Origin: a virus
Length of the DNA stretch: 54,024 bases
Strand: one strand, 5' to 3'
Virus record (IMG/VR): IMGVR_UViG_3300045994_000081
Coordinates: 1-54,024 of that record
Shown: positions 30,950 to 39,677 of the stretch, piece by piece
Layout: every line of letters begins with the position of its first letter
Position numbering within the stretch: position 1 is the first letter of the stretch
The notes under the pieces: model-generated
The model's input: only the letters and a program-made list of their open reading frames with translations
Told to the model about the DNA's origin: nothing
The model's database searches: none
Position numbers and translations under genes: made by a program

Positions 30950-31624
30950 ATGTCAGACCTTTCAAACATCTTTGCGCGCATCCAGAAATGTATGCGCCTT
31001 GCTGGTAGCGATAACCCGCACGAAGCAGAAGCGGCTGAACGCCAAGCTCGTAAGCTGATGGATAAATACAGCCTGACTGAGGGCGACCTTGCTGCTCACG
31101 GGATTACGAACCAGACTGTTCACTGCCCTATTGCTACCCGCAACAAACTGCCCGTCACGCTTGCGACCTTAATCAACCTGATTGTGAAAGCGTTCGGGGT
31201 GAAAGCAGTTACCGAAGCAGAGATGCGGGAAACTCAACCATCATATGTGGTTAGGTACTTCGGACCAGCTGACCGCGTAGAACTTGCTGCCTATACGCAC
31301 GTCGTAATCTACCGCGCAATGGAAGCAGCGTGGAAAGTTTACTTGAAGGAGAATGCAGACCGAAAAGGTGAACGCGGTGCTCGTGCAGGGTTTCAACTCG
31401 GATTTCTGGAATCGATACGAAGTCAGATAGACGAACTGGCAATGACCGACACTGAACGCACAGGAATTGAACTGGTAAAAGACGCGCATTACGGGGTGGC
31501 TTTGTGCAAGGGTAAAGCCAACAACATGCAAGTGAGCGCCAGTGCCTGCAACAGCGGAAAGAATGCTGGCGCGGGGTTTAATTTACGCAGGCCAGTAGGC
31601 GCAGATCGCGTGCGTCTTAACTAA
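30950..31624 (+). CDS. DUF2786-like protein
   Basis: A 224-residue protein. ATG 30950 has AAGGAGCACAAC upstream; the longer frame from 30851 runs through the previous gene. Residues 8-45 (IQKCMRLAGSDNPHEAEAAERQARKLMDKY) match DUF2786, a helical domain that often begins with this EAxxAxxxAxxLM pattern, followed by a C-terminal domain seen with it in phages (ARAGFQLGFLESIR). Function unknown. Confidence 0.7.
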   Translation: MSDLSNIFARIQKCMRLAGSDNPHEAEAAERQARKLMDKYSLTEGDLAAHGITNQTVHCPIATRNKLPVTLATLINLIVKAFGVKAVTEAEMRETQPSYVVRYFGPADRVELAAYTHVVIYRAMEAAWKVYLKENADRKGERGARAGFQLGFLESIRSQIDELAMTDTERTGIELVKDAHYGVALCKGKANNMQVSASACNSGKNAGAGFNLRRPVGADRVRLN

Positions 31625-31634
31625 ATCGCTATAA

Positions 31635-31663
31635 TTAAGCAACCGTGAGACGCGGTTGCTTAA
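31635..31663 (+). terminator. Eleven-base-pair hairpin before denV-like gene
   Basis: TTAAGCAACCG / CGGTTGCTTAA with a seven-base loop, preceded by a TATAAT at 31630-31635 and followed at once by AAGGAG of the next gene. Either a terminator for the DUF2786 transcript or a 5' hairpin of a new one; the -10 lacks a good -35. Confidence 0.5.
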
Positions 31664-31676
31664 AGGAGATAAACAA

Positions 31677-32135
31677 ATGACAAGAATTAACCTTGTTCCG
31701 CCCGAGGAACTTATGGATCAACATCTGTTTGCAGAGTTTCGTGAAATTAAAATGATACCGAAGTCTTTGAGACGCAGCTTGCTTGCAAGCGAGAAGCGCG
31801 ATGAAGACTTGTACGACTTTTGGAAGCGTATTCCTAAGGAGTACACCTTGAACAAAGGACACGTTTCGTTCTTTTACGACAAGGGTGCGTACCTTGCGGA
31901 TCGCTATAATGTACTAAGACACGAGCTGCGAAGGCGCGGTTATAAGTTTGACGAGAACGCACTGATGGATCCAAAGTGCGTATTTGCAAGTCTTGACCAC
32001 AACTTCAACAATCACTATATCCCGTCAGAACATGCACTTGCGCTTGTTCGTGCTAGAATAGCGGAGCGTATTTCACAGCGTCCAAACTGGTATCGCTACA
32101 ATGGAAAACTTATAGGAGAAACGGACAATGGCTAA
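31677..32135 (+). CDS. denV: Pyrimidine-dimer DNA glycosylase (T4 endonuclease V type)
   Basis: A 152-residue protein closely matching T4 DenV. It begins MTRINL with the catalytic Thr2 (free amine after Met removal), conserves R3, H16, R22 and E23 at the same positions as T4, and shows KGHVSFFYDKG and the C-terminal RPNWYRYNGK (T4 RPTWYKYYGK). DenV cuts at UV-induced cyclobutane pyrimidine dimers. ATG 31677 is chosen over 31656 because AAGGAGATAAACAA precedes it. Its presence suggests that the phage faces sunlight. Confidence 0.9.
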   Translation: MTRINLVPPEELMDQHLFAEFREIKMIPKSLRRSLLASEKRDEDLYDFWKRIPKEYTLNKGHVSFFYDKGAYLADRYNVLRHELRRRGYKFDENALMDPKCVFASLDHNFNNHYIPSEHALALVRARIAERISQRPNWYRYNGKLIGETDNG

Positions 32136-32340
32136 ACACGTCTATCATATCAGCGCAACGAAGTACAATACGGAAGGAAAAGCGGTCAGACACTTCGACG
32201 GGATCGCGGTGTCTTATGCGCGTATTATGAGTCCTGACGATTACCAGCGCCTTAAAGCGGAAGCGTTCAAAGGGGACAATCTTGTGCAGTGGTGCATCAA
32301 CAATCTGTCTTATTTAGGAGAAGACGATGGAAGCGTATAA
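32128..32340 (+). CDS. Hypothetical protein
   Basis: A 70-residue protein overlapping denV by eight bases, with TAGGAGAAACGGACA before the ATG. It reads like a small beta-alpha fold (HVYHISATKYNTEGKAVRHFDGIAV) found in a number of phages as an uncharacterised protein. Confidence 0.6.
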   Translation: MAKHVYHISATKYNTEGKAVRHFDGIAVSYARIMSPDDYQRLKAEAFKGDNLVQWCINNLSYLGEDDGSV

Positions 32341-32425
32341 GGCAATCTGTATCATTCTGACGGTTGCGGTTGTCCTTCCAATGGGTGCGTTTATTATCGG
32401 ACTTCTGGAAGGACTGTTAAAATGA
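32327..32425 (+). CDS. Tiny one-helix membrane protein
   Basis: A 32-residue ORF, MEAYKAICIILTVAVVLPMG then AFIIGLLEGLLK, nearly all one membrane helix. TAGGAGAAGACG precedes the ATG, and it overlaps both neighbours by 14 and four bases. Function unknown. Confidence 0.5.
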   Translation: MEAYKAICIILTVAVVLPMGAFIIGLLEGLLK

Positions 32426-32637
32426 GTCAGTCTCACGCTCAAAGTATTCTTGAAGCGTTGACGAACACGGTTGTCGGTTTTGCGCTTGCGTTCGTAACGA
32501 ATGGGGTCATGCTTGCGTCGGTTGGAGTTGCTGCAAGCGTTACACAGAACGCGGCGATTGTTGGCGGACATACTGTGGTCAGTCTGGTCCGCTCGTATAT
32601 AATAAGAAGATACTTTAACAGAAAGGCGTCAAAATGA
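32422..32637 (+). CDS. DUF7220-like membrane protein
   Basis: A 71-residue protein with two membrane segments. The layout SQSHAQSILEALTNTVVGF, later VVSLVRSYIIRRYFNR, matches a family of small phage membrane proteins (SQSRxMSLxEAxxNVxxGY...SLxRSYxLRRLF) I know as DUF7220. Function unknown; coupled by ATGA on both sides. Confidence 0.65.
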   Translation: MSQSHAQSILEALTNTVVGFALAFVTNGVMLASVGVAASVTQNAAIVGGHTVVSLVRSYIIRRYFNRKASK

Positions 32638-32987
32638 AATACGAAGCAAACTGCGAACGACGTGCAAGGCGCGGGGCTTACCGCATGTTCAACGGTAAGA
32701 ACGCAAATGAGATTCATGAGTTTACGGGACTGATGTGTTTTGTGTGGCCTGACGGACATCTTATCTTGCGCAACCCTGACGGAAGCTTGTTTACCTTCGG
32801 ACCTGAAAAGACTGCAATGTCTTTGGAAGCGGGTGACGTTGTTATGTACGGCGAAGACGATGAATTGCGCTTGCTCAAGGCTAAGGACTTTGAACGGAAA
32901 TACCGCTTGCTTCAGTCTAGACCTGTTCGTTACCATAGCATGACATTGGGCAACCGCACTTTCAACCGTATCACATTGGAGAAATAG
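32634..32987 (+). CDS. Hypothetical protein
   Basis: A 117-residue protein, basic at both ends, with a beta-rich middle (FVWPDGHLILRNPDGSLFTFG). No motif recognised. Coupled to the membrane-protein genes around it. Confidence 0.6.
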   Translation: MKYEANCERRARRGAYRMFNGKNANEIHEFTGLMCFVWPDGHLILRNPDGSLFTFGPEKTAMSLEAGDVVMYGEDDELRLLKAKDFERKYRLLQSRPVRYHSMTLGNRTFNRITLEK

Positions 32988-33092
32988 ATGAAAACTTTTA
33001 TTAAAGACTGGGTCGTTCCTTTGGGCTTGGGCGCGTTAATGGGTCTGTTCTTTGCTTGGATGCTTTATGTAGGCGTTCCGAATCATGGCTAG
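32988..33092 (+). CDS. Tiny membrane protein
   Basis: A 34-residue ORF (starts MKTFIKDWVVPLGLGALMGL, ends YVGVPNHG) that begins right after the previous stop and has TTGGAGAAATAG upstream. One membrane helix. It overlaps the next gene by eight bases. Confidence 0.5.
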   Translation: MKTFIKDWVVPLGLGALMGLFFAWMLYVGVPNHG

Positions 33093-33342
33093 TCCGGGCA
33101 CCCCGTTTTCAAGAGCTCTGCGCGAGTTTATCATCGCGCTTCCTAAAGAACGGACGTTCCACGTTCACAACCTTGCACCGATTATCAGTGCGCACGGTTC
33201 AACGCAAAACTGCGCACAGGTACACTTGACTCGGTACGCAGACAAGGGCTATATTAAACGGGTAGGTGAAGTTCCTAACCCTGTGAAAGGACGTAAACCG
33301 TCCGCACGTTATAAAGTAATATCATTTCCGGAGAGCGAATAA
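33085..33342 (+). CDS. Small winged-helix-like protein
   Basis: An 85-residue basic protein. IISAHGSTQNCAQVHLTRYADKG resembles the recognition part of a winged helix, followed by a wing-like YIKRVGEV...ARYKVISF. A DNA-binding role is likely but the family is not known. It precedes a nuclease gene by one base. Confidence 0.55.
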   Translation: MASPGTPFSRALREFIIALPKERTFHVHNLAPIISAHGSTQNCAQVHLTRYADKGYIKRVGEVPNPVKGRKPSARYKVISFPESE

Positions 33343-33801
33343 ATGGTCATTCACGTTGTCAACAAAGGTAAAACAGGCGAGCGAGAAGTATGCACATTGC
33401 TCAACGCGCAACTCGTTCACATTAAGGAACGCAATCCGCTAGACGCTCGCACGCTAGAGCTTCTGGACGGACTTGTGCAGCGCAACCAAAATCAGTCCGC
33501 AGTAGGCGGAGGTGATATTAACCTGCTCGGTCTTAGCATTGAGGTAAAACGCTGCGAAACACTTGAGGTCGAAAAGTGGTGGAAGCAAGCGTCTACCAGT
33601 GCAGCGCGCAACCAAGACCGACCCGTGCTGATATACCGTCAGAACCGCAAGGCGTGGACTGTGGTTATGGACGGTATGCTCCCGCTGGACAAGGGTATCG
33701 AAGTCAAAGCGCGTGTCACCATTACCCTTGAAGCTTTTATAGGCTGGTTTCACCTGTATGCAACAGGACAAATCCTTGCAGGGAACTTGACCCGTGTATA
33801 A
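33343..33801 (+). CDS. PD-(D/E)XK resolvase-like nuclease
   Basis: A 152-residue nuclease. N-terminal GKTGEREVCTLLN gives the Glu, GGGDINLLGLSIEVKRCE gives D and E-x-K, and QASTSAARNQDRPVLIYR the second half of the core, as in Hjc/RecB-like phage resolvases. It may resolve branched replication intermediates before packaging; it lies upstream of the terminase genes. Confidence 0.75.
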   Translation: MVIHVVNKGKTGEREVCTLLNAQLVHIKERNPLDARTLELLDGLVQRNQNQSAVGGGDINLLGLSIEVKRCETLEVEKWWKQASTSAARNQDRPVLIYRQNRKAWTVVMDGMLPLDKGIEVKARVTITLEAFIGWFHLYATGQILAGNLTRV

Positions 33802-33919
33802 ATGGGCAAGACGAAGCGGACTGATGGCGCTGTATCTGGCAGGGTTCGCAATGGGTACGAAGTGGAGCGGATGGATTGTGTTCGCTTGCTTCTTTTGGGC
33901 ATTTCTCGCGCTGGATTAA
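33794..33919 (+). CDS. Tiny membrane protein
   Basis: A 41-residue ORF with a GTG start overlapping the nuclease gene by eight bases. Two hydrophobic stretches (MALYLAGFAMG and GWIVFACFFWAFLAL). Possible but weakly supported membrane protein; no clear ribosome site. Confidence 0.4.
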   Translation: MYKWARRSGLMALYLAGFAMGTKWSGWIVFACFFWAFLALD

Positions 33920-33925
33920 CAACGC

Positions 33926-33955
33926 TTGCTAGAACTACAAGGCTTCGTTTATGCT
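33926..33955 (+). promoter_or_regulatory. Possible promoter for packaging genes (TTGCTA-18-TATGCT)
   Basis: In the 63-base gap before the small terminase gene, TTGCTA (33926-33931) and TATGCT (33950-33955) have an 18-base spacer; the -35 is in CGCTTGCTA. Weaker than the other candidates. Confidence 0.45.
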
Positions 33956-33982
33956 TAAGGCACGTTTCTAAAAGGACATAAC

Positions 33983-34468
33983 GTGCAACCCGATCCGCAA
34001 CTGCTAGACGAATGGACTAGAAAGTCAATGGCACAACCGTTGACCGATGGCGAGCGAGCATTGCGCGTCAAGTTTGTTCGCGAGTACCTTGTAGACTACG
34101 ATGCAAGGCTTGCAGCTATGCGGTGCGGGTTCATGTCTACCTTTGCTGAAGATTACGCGAATAAGTTCATGCTCGAACCTATTGTGCAACAGCTGATAAA
34201 AGAGTACGAGCATGACAGCGGGATAGATAACCAAGACGACCGCGATAAGCAGACGGTCAAGGCTACACTTAGACGTGAAATGCAGCAAGGTTCTCCAGCC
34301 AGCAGGGTGTCCGCTGCGAATACAATGGCGAAGCTTTTGGGAATGGAAGCGCCCGTCAAGACGGTTGCTGAAGTGACAATGAAATCAGCTGTTCAGTTTT
34401 ACTTACCGCACAACGGACGTGACCCATTGCCCGAAGGTTCCACGCTACAAACGCAGGAAGCTTTATAG
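33983..34468 (+). CDS. terS: Terminase small subunit
   Basis: A 161-residue protein with an N-terminal helix-turn-helix region (ERALRVKFVREYLVDYDARLAAMRCG) and a middle helical part typical of small terminases (KATLRREMQQG...RVSAANTMAKLLGMEAP). It recognises phage DNA to begin packaging. GTG start with AAAAGGACATAAC upstream. The large subunit follows with one base overlap. Confidence 0.8.
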   Translation: MQPDPQLLDEWTRKSMAQPLTDGERALRVKFVREYLVDYDARLAAMRCGFMSTFAEDYANKFMLEPIVQQLIKEYEHDSGIDNQDDRDKQTVKATLRREMQQGSPASRVSAANTMAKLLGMEAPVKTVAEVTMKSAVQFYLPHNGRDPLPEGSTLQTQEAL

Positions 34469-35931
34469 TGCGTATCGGACCTCAGTCAGGCCCACAAGAA
34501 CAGTTTTTAGCCGCAAGCGCAGACATCGCAATCTACGGGGGTGCGGCGGGTTCTGGTAAAACGTGGGCGGAATTGCTTGAACCTTTAAGGCATGTGACCA
34601 CGAATAAGGATTTCGCAGCGGTATTCTTTCGTCGTACAACCGTCCAGATCCGCAACGTAGGCGGCTTGTGGGACGCGTCCATGCGGTTGTATCCGCTGGT
34701 AGGCGCATCGCCCACCGCGCACGTTTTAGAGTGGCACTGGCCTGAAGGCGGTAAGGTCAAGATGGCGCACTTAGAACACGAGTCCACCGTGTTCGATTGG
34801 CAAGGGTCTGAAATACCGCTTATCCTGTTTGACGAGCTTACGCACTTCACCCAAAACCAGTTCTTCTACATGCTGTCACGAAACCGCTCAATGTGCGGTA
34901 TCAAGCCTTATGTCAGAGCGACCTGCAACCCTGACGCGGATAGCTGGGTTGCAAAGTTTATTGCGTGGTGGATAGACCAAGAAACCGGATTCCCGATACC
35001 CGAACGAAGCGGGATTGTGCGCTGGTTCATACGTCTAAACGACGTTGTGATATGGGGCGATTCGCGGGAAGAACTTGTGGTTAAATACGGGGACGCAGGC
35101 TTACCAGCGGAAGACCCTTCACAACCTCAGCCTAAGTCCGTCACCTTTGTACCTGGCAAGCTATCTGACAACCCTGCACTGATGAAAGCTGACCCTGGCT
35201 ACCTTGCAAACTTGAAGGCGCTACCAGTTGTAGAACAGGCGCGTCTATTGGGAGGTAACTGGAAGATAAGACCTGCGGCTGGTCTGTACTTTAAGAGATC
35301 GTGGTGTGAGATTGTTGACGTACTTCCGCATGACCTTGAAGTGGTTCGTTACTGGGACTTAGCTGCAACCGAGAAGACAGACAGCAATGACCCTGACTGG
35401 ACTGTGGGCGTCAAACTTGGAAAGAGTAGGGCGACGGGTGTATATTATGTGGCAGATGTGCGTCGAGACCGCTTGAGTCCTTTGGGCGTGGAACTGTTAA
35501 TTGAAAATACTGCAAGCCTGGACGATTACGCGGTGACAATAGGTATTCCGCAAGACCCAGGACAGGCAGGTAAGTCACAGTCTCAAGCATTTATAAGACG
35601 GATGGCAAAGTACACAATCCGCGCATTTCGAGAAGCTGGGCAGGGCGATAAGATTGTTCGTTTCGGTCCATTTAGTGCGCAAGCGCAAGGCGGGAACGTA
35701 AAGATATTGCGAGGAGCTTGGAACGAAGATTATTTTACTGCGCTTGAAGCATTCCCATCCAGCGCACACGACGACGATGTAGACGGTACGTCAGGCGCTT
35801 ACCGTATGCTGACAAACAGTAATACCGGACTTCTTGACTATTATAGGGAAGCGGCGGAGAAGGTTGAAAAAGAACGTGCAGCGTCCGCAGGTACAAACAA
35901 AGCGAGCGCATTTATTCAGGCTTTCAGTTAA
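34468..35931 (+). CDS. terL: Terminase large subunit
   Basis: A 487-residue packaging motor. Walker A is GGAAGSGKT at residues 24-32, Walker B is LILFDE near 118, and the C-terminal nuclease shows RYWDLAAT and HDDDVD, with the Asp residues expected for RNase H-fold cleavage. GTG start overlaps the terS stop by one base. Packaging mode cannot be set by eye. Confidence 0.9.
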   Translation: MRIGPQSGPQEQFLAASADIAIYGGAAGSGKTWAELLEPLRHVTTNKDFAAVFFRRTTVQIRNVGGLWDASMRLYPLVGASPTAHVLEWHWPEGGKVKMAHLEHESTVFDWQGSEIPLILFDELTHFTQNQFFYMLSRNRSMCGIKPYVRATCNPDADSWVAKFIAWWIDQETGFPIPERSGIVRWFIRLNDVVIWGDSREELVVKYGDAGLPAEDPSQPQPKSVTFVPGKLSDNPALMKADPGYLANLKALPVVEQARLLGGNWKIRPAAGLYFKRSWCEIVDVLPHDLEVVRYWDLAATEKTDSNDPDWTVGVKLGKSRATGVYYVADVRRDRLSPLGVELLIENTASLDDYAVTIGIPQDPGQAGKSQSQAFIRRMAKYTIRAFREAGQGDKIVRFGPFSAQAQGGNVKILRGAWNEDYFTALEAFPSSAHDDDVDGTSGAYRMLTNSNTGLLDYYREAAEKVEKERAASAGTNKASAFIQAFS

Positions 35932-35940
35932 GGATTAACA

Positions 35941-38208
35941 ATGACAAACGTAAAGACTCCGATAGACAAGAATTTTGCGGATCGGCTTGCTGGTGCCTGG
36001 AACGTACTCACCGGAAAAGCGTCTACCGCTCAAGTGGATGATGGCGGCGCATGGTTCGGACCGCTTAATCCGCCAACGCCTACGGTGACAGGTGAAGCTC
36101 AGGTTGCAAGCGTAACAGGACGCCAGTTCGACTTTCCTACGGGCTACAACTTACGTCAACGCCCTCGCAGCGGTGACGCAGTTACCTTTGATCAGATGCG
36201 TGCGCTTGCTGACAACTGCGATATTCTGCGTCTGGTAATCGAAACACGAAAAGACCAGTTGTCTAAAATGAAGTTCCACATTAAACCGATTGAGGAAGAG
36301 GACAAGGTTGACGACCGCTGCAAGGAAGTTGAAAGCTTCTTTAAGCTTCCCGACGGTGAGAACAGTTGGAACGATTGGTTGCGTCAGTTGCTGGAAGAAC
36401 AGTTGGTGACAGACGCTGCAACCATTTACCCGCGAATGACGAACGCTGGTAAACCTTATCGCATGGAACTGATGGACGGCACAACTATCAAGCGCGTTCT
36501 AGACCATCGCGGTCGTACCCCTGACGCACCTTTGCCAGCGTACCAACAAGTTCTGAAAGGAATGACCGCTGTTGACTATACGGCGGACGAACTTATTTAC
36601 GCACCGCGCAACAAGCGCGTGAGCAAGGTTTATGGCTATAGTCCGGTAGAGCAAATTATTATGACGGTTAATATTGCAATCCGTCGCCAGTTGCATCAAT
36701 TGCAATACTATACCGAAGGAAGCAGACCTGACTTGCTGTTTCAAGTTCCTGCAGATTGGAATAACGAAGCAATCACCGCGTTTAATGAGTGGTGGGCAAC
36801 CACGTTGAGCGGGGACACCGCTTCACGCAGGAAAGGACAGTTCGTTCCTAATGGCGTGACACCTATCAACCTGAAAGAAGACATTCTTAAAGATGCTTAT
36901 GACGAGTGGCTTGCGCGGATTGTTTGTTATTGCTTCAGCGTACCGCCTACGCCGTTTGTGGCACAGATGAACAAAGCGACCGCACAGACTGCACAGGATG
37001 CAGCACTTGAGGAAGGTCTATTTCCTATCATGCTTTGGATTAAAGGCACGATGGACAAGATTATCTGGAAATACTTTGGCTATACAGATTTGGAATTCGG
37101 GTGGCAAGACCAAGAAGCAACTAACCCAAAAGACCAGAACGCAATGGATGACGTTAATGTCAAGAACGGGACTGCGACGCTTAACGAAGTTCGATTGAAG
37201 CGCGGGGATAAGAGCTTAGGACCTTTAGGCGATAAGCCCATGGTATTAACGGGACAGGGGTATGTATTGATCACAGGTGCGCCGCCTGTTGTAGCGCCCC
37301 CAGTAATGCAAAATTCCCCAACTGAAGGCGGGAACAACCCTGCTCCAACCGAACCCACCGCAAAAGACGAAACCGAAGAACCTGCACCCGCTGAACCTGA
37401 GCCCGGAACGACAAAGATTGCAAAGGCAGCAAGCAATGTGACCACAATAGACCGTTCCCAACAAGAACCGATTATTAACGACACCGCATCTAAGCTAAAG
37501 AAGCAATTCAAGAAGCTAGCGGATGCGGTTGCGTCACATGTGGTCAACAAAGTAGGCAAGGACGCAGGTAATATTATCGATCCGTTTGCAGACTTTACAT
37601 GGACAGGTTGGAGCGACGTTCAAGACTTGTTTGGCACGCAATTGGTCGCAGCGGGTACGCTAGGAGCGACGCAGGCTTACGCACAAATAAACCTTGATGA
37701 TCCATCAACCTTAGATCTTGCAAACGCGGACGCAATTCAATATTCCAAAGAACGATCCGCAGAGCTTGTTGGCAAGCGTATAAAAGCAGACGGAACAGTG
37801 ATAGATAACCCGAACCCCATATACAGCATGGAGGACGCGACGCGGGAAATGTTGCGTGCAGATGTTACCGCTGCAATGGAACAGGGCTTAAGTAACGATA
37901 AACTGGCGTCTATTCTTAAGGAAAATTACGCATTTAGCGATGAACGGGCTGAGACAATTGCACGAACAGAGACGGCGCTTGCGGACTGCAATGGGAATCT
38001 TGTACTATACCGTCGCAGTGAGCAGGTTGACTCTAAAAAGTGGATCGTAGGGGCAGACTGTTGCGATGAATGCGCAGCGTTAGACGGTGAAGTTGTGGGA
38101 CTTGAAGAGAAGTTTAGCAACGGAACAGAAGCGCCCCCAGCTCACCCGAATTGCAGATGTGATTTCATTCCAGTACTTAACGAAGACAAGGGCGGCGAAG
38201 ATGCTTAG
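35941..38208 (+). CDS. Portal protein fused to MuF-type minor head protein
   Basis: A 755-residue protein. Residues about 40-440 are a portal (LRLVIETRKDQLSKM, then YSPVEQIIMTVNIAIRRQ, FVAQMNKATAQTAQ). A Pro/Glu/Ala-rich linker (about 455-500) leads to a C-terminal MuF-like domain with RTETALA, CCDECAALDGE and PPAHPNCRC. In most phages these are two genes. The portal forms the DNA entry ring; MuF domains are thought to assist head assembly or be injected. It starts nine bases after terL and overlaps the next gene by eight. Confidence 0.85.
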   Translation: MTNVKTPIDKNFADRLAGAWNVLTGKASTAQVDDGGAWFGPLNPPTPTVTGEAQVASVTGRQFDFPTGYNLRQRPRSGDAVTFDQMRALADNCDILRLVIETRKDQLSKMKFHIKPIEEEDKVDDRCKEVESFFKLPDGENSWNDWLRQLLEEQLVTDAATIYPRMTNAGKPYRMELMDGTTIKRVLDHRGRTPDAPLPAYQQVLKGMTAVDYTADELIYAPRNKRVSKVYGYSPVEQIIMTVNIAIRRQLHQLQYYTEGSRPDLLFQVPADWNNEAITAFNEWWATTLSGDTASRRKGQFVPNGVTPINLKEDILKDAYDEWLARIVCYCFSVPPTPFVAQMNKATAQTAQDAALEEGLFPIMLWIKGTMDKIIWKYFGYTDLEFGWQDQEATNPKDQNAMDDVNVKNGTATLNEVRLKRGDKSLGPLGDKPMVLTGQGYVLITGAPPVVAPPVMQNSPTEGGNNPAPTEPTAKDETEEPAPAEPEPGTTKIAKAASNVTTIDRSQQEPIINDTASKLKKQFKKLADAVASHVVNKVGKDAGNIIDPFADFTWTGWSDVQDLFGTQLVAAGTLGATQAYAQINLDDPSTLDLANADAIQYSKERSAELVGKRIKADGTVIDNPNPIYSMEDATREMLRADVTAAMEQGLSNDKLASILKENYAFSDERAETIARTETALADCNGNLVLYRRSEQVDSKKWIVGADCCDECAALDGEVVGLEEKFSNGTEAPPAHPNCRCDFIPVLNEDKGGEDA

Positions 38209-39616
38209 AGCAGCGATACAGGTTCGAAAGGGTAAGGCCCTTGTGCAAAGTACCCTGACCCAGTTTTTTGACATCCGTAAGGTAGACGAAGAGGCTCGCA
38301 TGGTCTGGGGCTATGCGTCCACTGAAGCGGTAGACTGTCAAGGTGAGGTTATTACCAAAGACGCAATGAAGGCAGCGTGGACGGACTATATGAAGTTCGC
38401 TAACGTGCGCGAGATGCATCAGCCTTCCGCGGTAGGTCTTGTTAAAGAATACGAATTTGACGATGTAGGCGTTATGATAGGCGCTTACATTGTCGATGAC
38501 AACGCATGGAAGAAAGTTGTTGAAAAGGTCTACAAGGGTTTCAGCGTAGGCGGCAAGAAGCTTCCAGGCGGGTATGACCCTGCAACAAAAATTATCAGCG
38601 CGTTAGCGTTGAGCGAAATCAGTCTTGTGGACAGACCTGCTAATCCAGAGGCGCTGGTCACAATGTGGAAAGCAGATAACTTGGAGAGCTTTATGAATCC
38701 CGATGAAAATACACCAGTTGACAAACTGGCAGAACTGTTGACGAAGGGTGTTATTACACCGGAGCGTCTGTTGCAATTGATCGACGCAGACGTGAACAAG
38801 GTTGCCGAACCTGTAGTTCCTGCAACCGTTGAAAAAGCAGCTATTCAAAAGTCCTTTAGTTTGTTGTCCGCAACAGGCGATGAAGTTAAGAAGGGACTTT
38901 ATACTCTGTCATGGTTCGCGGACTTGTTGCAGAGCTTGGCTTGGCTTCAAAACGAATGCGCATGGGAAGCAGAATACGAAGAAGACGCAAGTCCACTTCC
39001 TGTCCAGCTTGCAAGCGCAGTCGCTAACCTTTCAACCTTGCTGCTGGCAATGGCGAAAGAAGAAGTTGAAGAACTGGTTGAAAGCTTAAAGCTTCCGGAC
39101 GATATGGATGCGCTGTCAATAATGACCGCGCTTGTTGCTAACTGTGACACCGCAAAAGACCTGACAAAGTTTAGCGAAATCCGAAACGTGCTTAAAGCAG
39201 GTAGCCGCAACAGCTCCGCAGACCAAGAGCTTATTCAAAAGGCACATGACGCACTGAACGAGCTGGGTGCAGTTTGTAAAGCTGCTGAACCTGACGTAGA
39301 CGACACCGCTGCGAAGTTGGCTAAGGCTGCTGAAACTGGTTCAATCGCTAAGGCGCTGGGCGACTTCGAAAAGATGGCTGGCGAACTGGGTTCTTTGCGT
39401 AAGAGCTTCGACACGCTTCAAGGCGATCACGCAACCTTGCAAAAGAAGTTTGACGAAATGCCTGTTCCGTCAAAGGGTGTTTTGAAAACTGTAGGTAAAG
39501 GCGACGATGTAGCTGACACGATTAACAAGGCAGACGTTGATACCGTTTACAAGTCAGACGGAACAGAAGATACCCTTGCAACCGCAATCAAGAAAGTACA
39601 CGCGAACCGAGTGTAA
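38201..39616 (+). CDS. Prohead protease with scaffold-like C-terminus
   Basis: A 471-residue protein. ATG 38201 is chosen because the frame upstream lies in the portal gene. Residues 10-165 resemble XkdF/U35-type head maturation protease (VWGYASTEAVDCQGEVI, the His in REMHQPSAVG, the Ser in GFSVGG, and EISLVDRPANP). The remaining 300 residues are acidic and helical, ending near a coiled coil (FEKMAGELGSLRKSFDTL), as in scaffolding domains. It would guide capsid assembly and then cleave itself and other head proteins. Confidence 0.8.
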   Translation: MLRAAIQVRKGKALVQSTLTQFFDIRKVDEEARMVWGYASTEAVDCQGEVITKDAMKAAWTDYMKFANVREMHQPSAVGLVKEYEFDDVGVMIGAYIVDDNAWKKVVEKVYKGFSVGGKKLPGGYDPATKIISALALSEISLVDRPANPEALVTMWKADNLESFMNPDENTPVDKLAELLTKGVITPERLLQLIDADVNKVAEPVVPATVEKAAIQKSFSLLSATGDEVKKGLYTLSWFADLLQSLAWLQNECAWEAEYEEDASPLPVQLASAVANLSTLLLAMAKEEVEELVESLKLPDDMDALSIMTALVANCDTAKDLTKFSEIRNVLKAGSRNSSADQELIQKAHDALNELGAVCKAAEPDVDDTAAKLAKAAETGSIAKALGDFEKMAGELGSLRKSFDTLQGDHATLQKKFDEMPVPSKGVLKTVGKGDDVADTINKADVDTVYKSDGTEDTLATAIKKVHANRV

Positions 39617-39677
39617 TCGGGCGCTTTATAGTAGGGCTTGAAGGCGTCCGCCTAGAGCATTTTAAAGGAGAAGTAAA

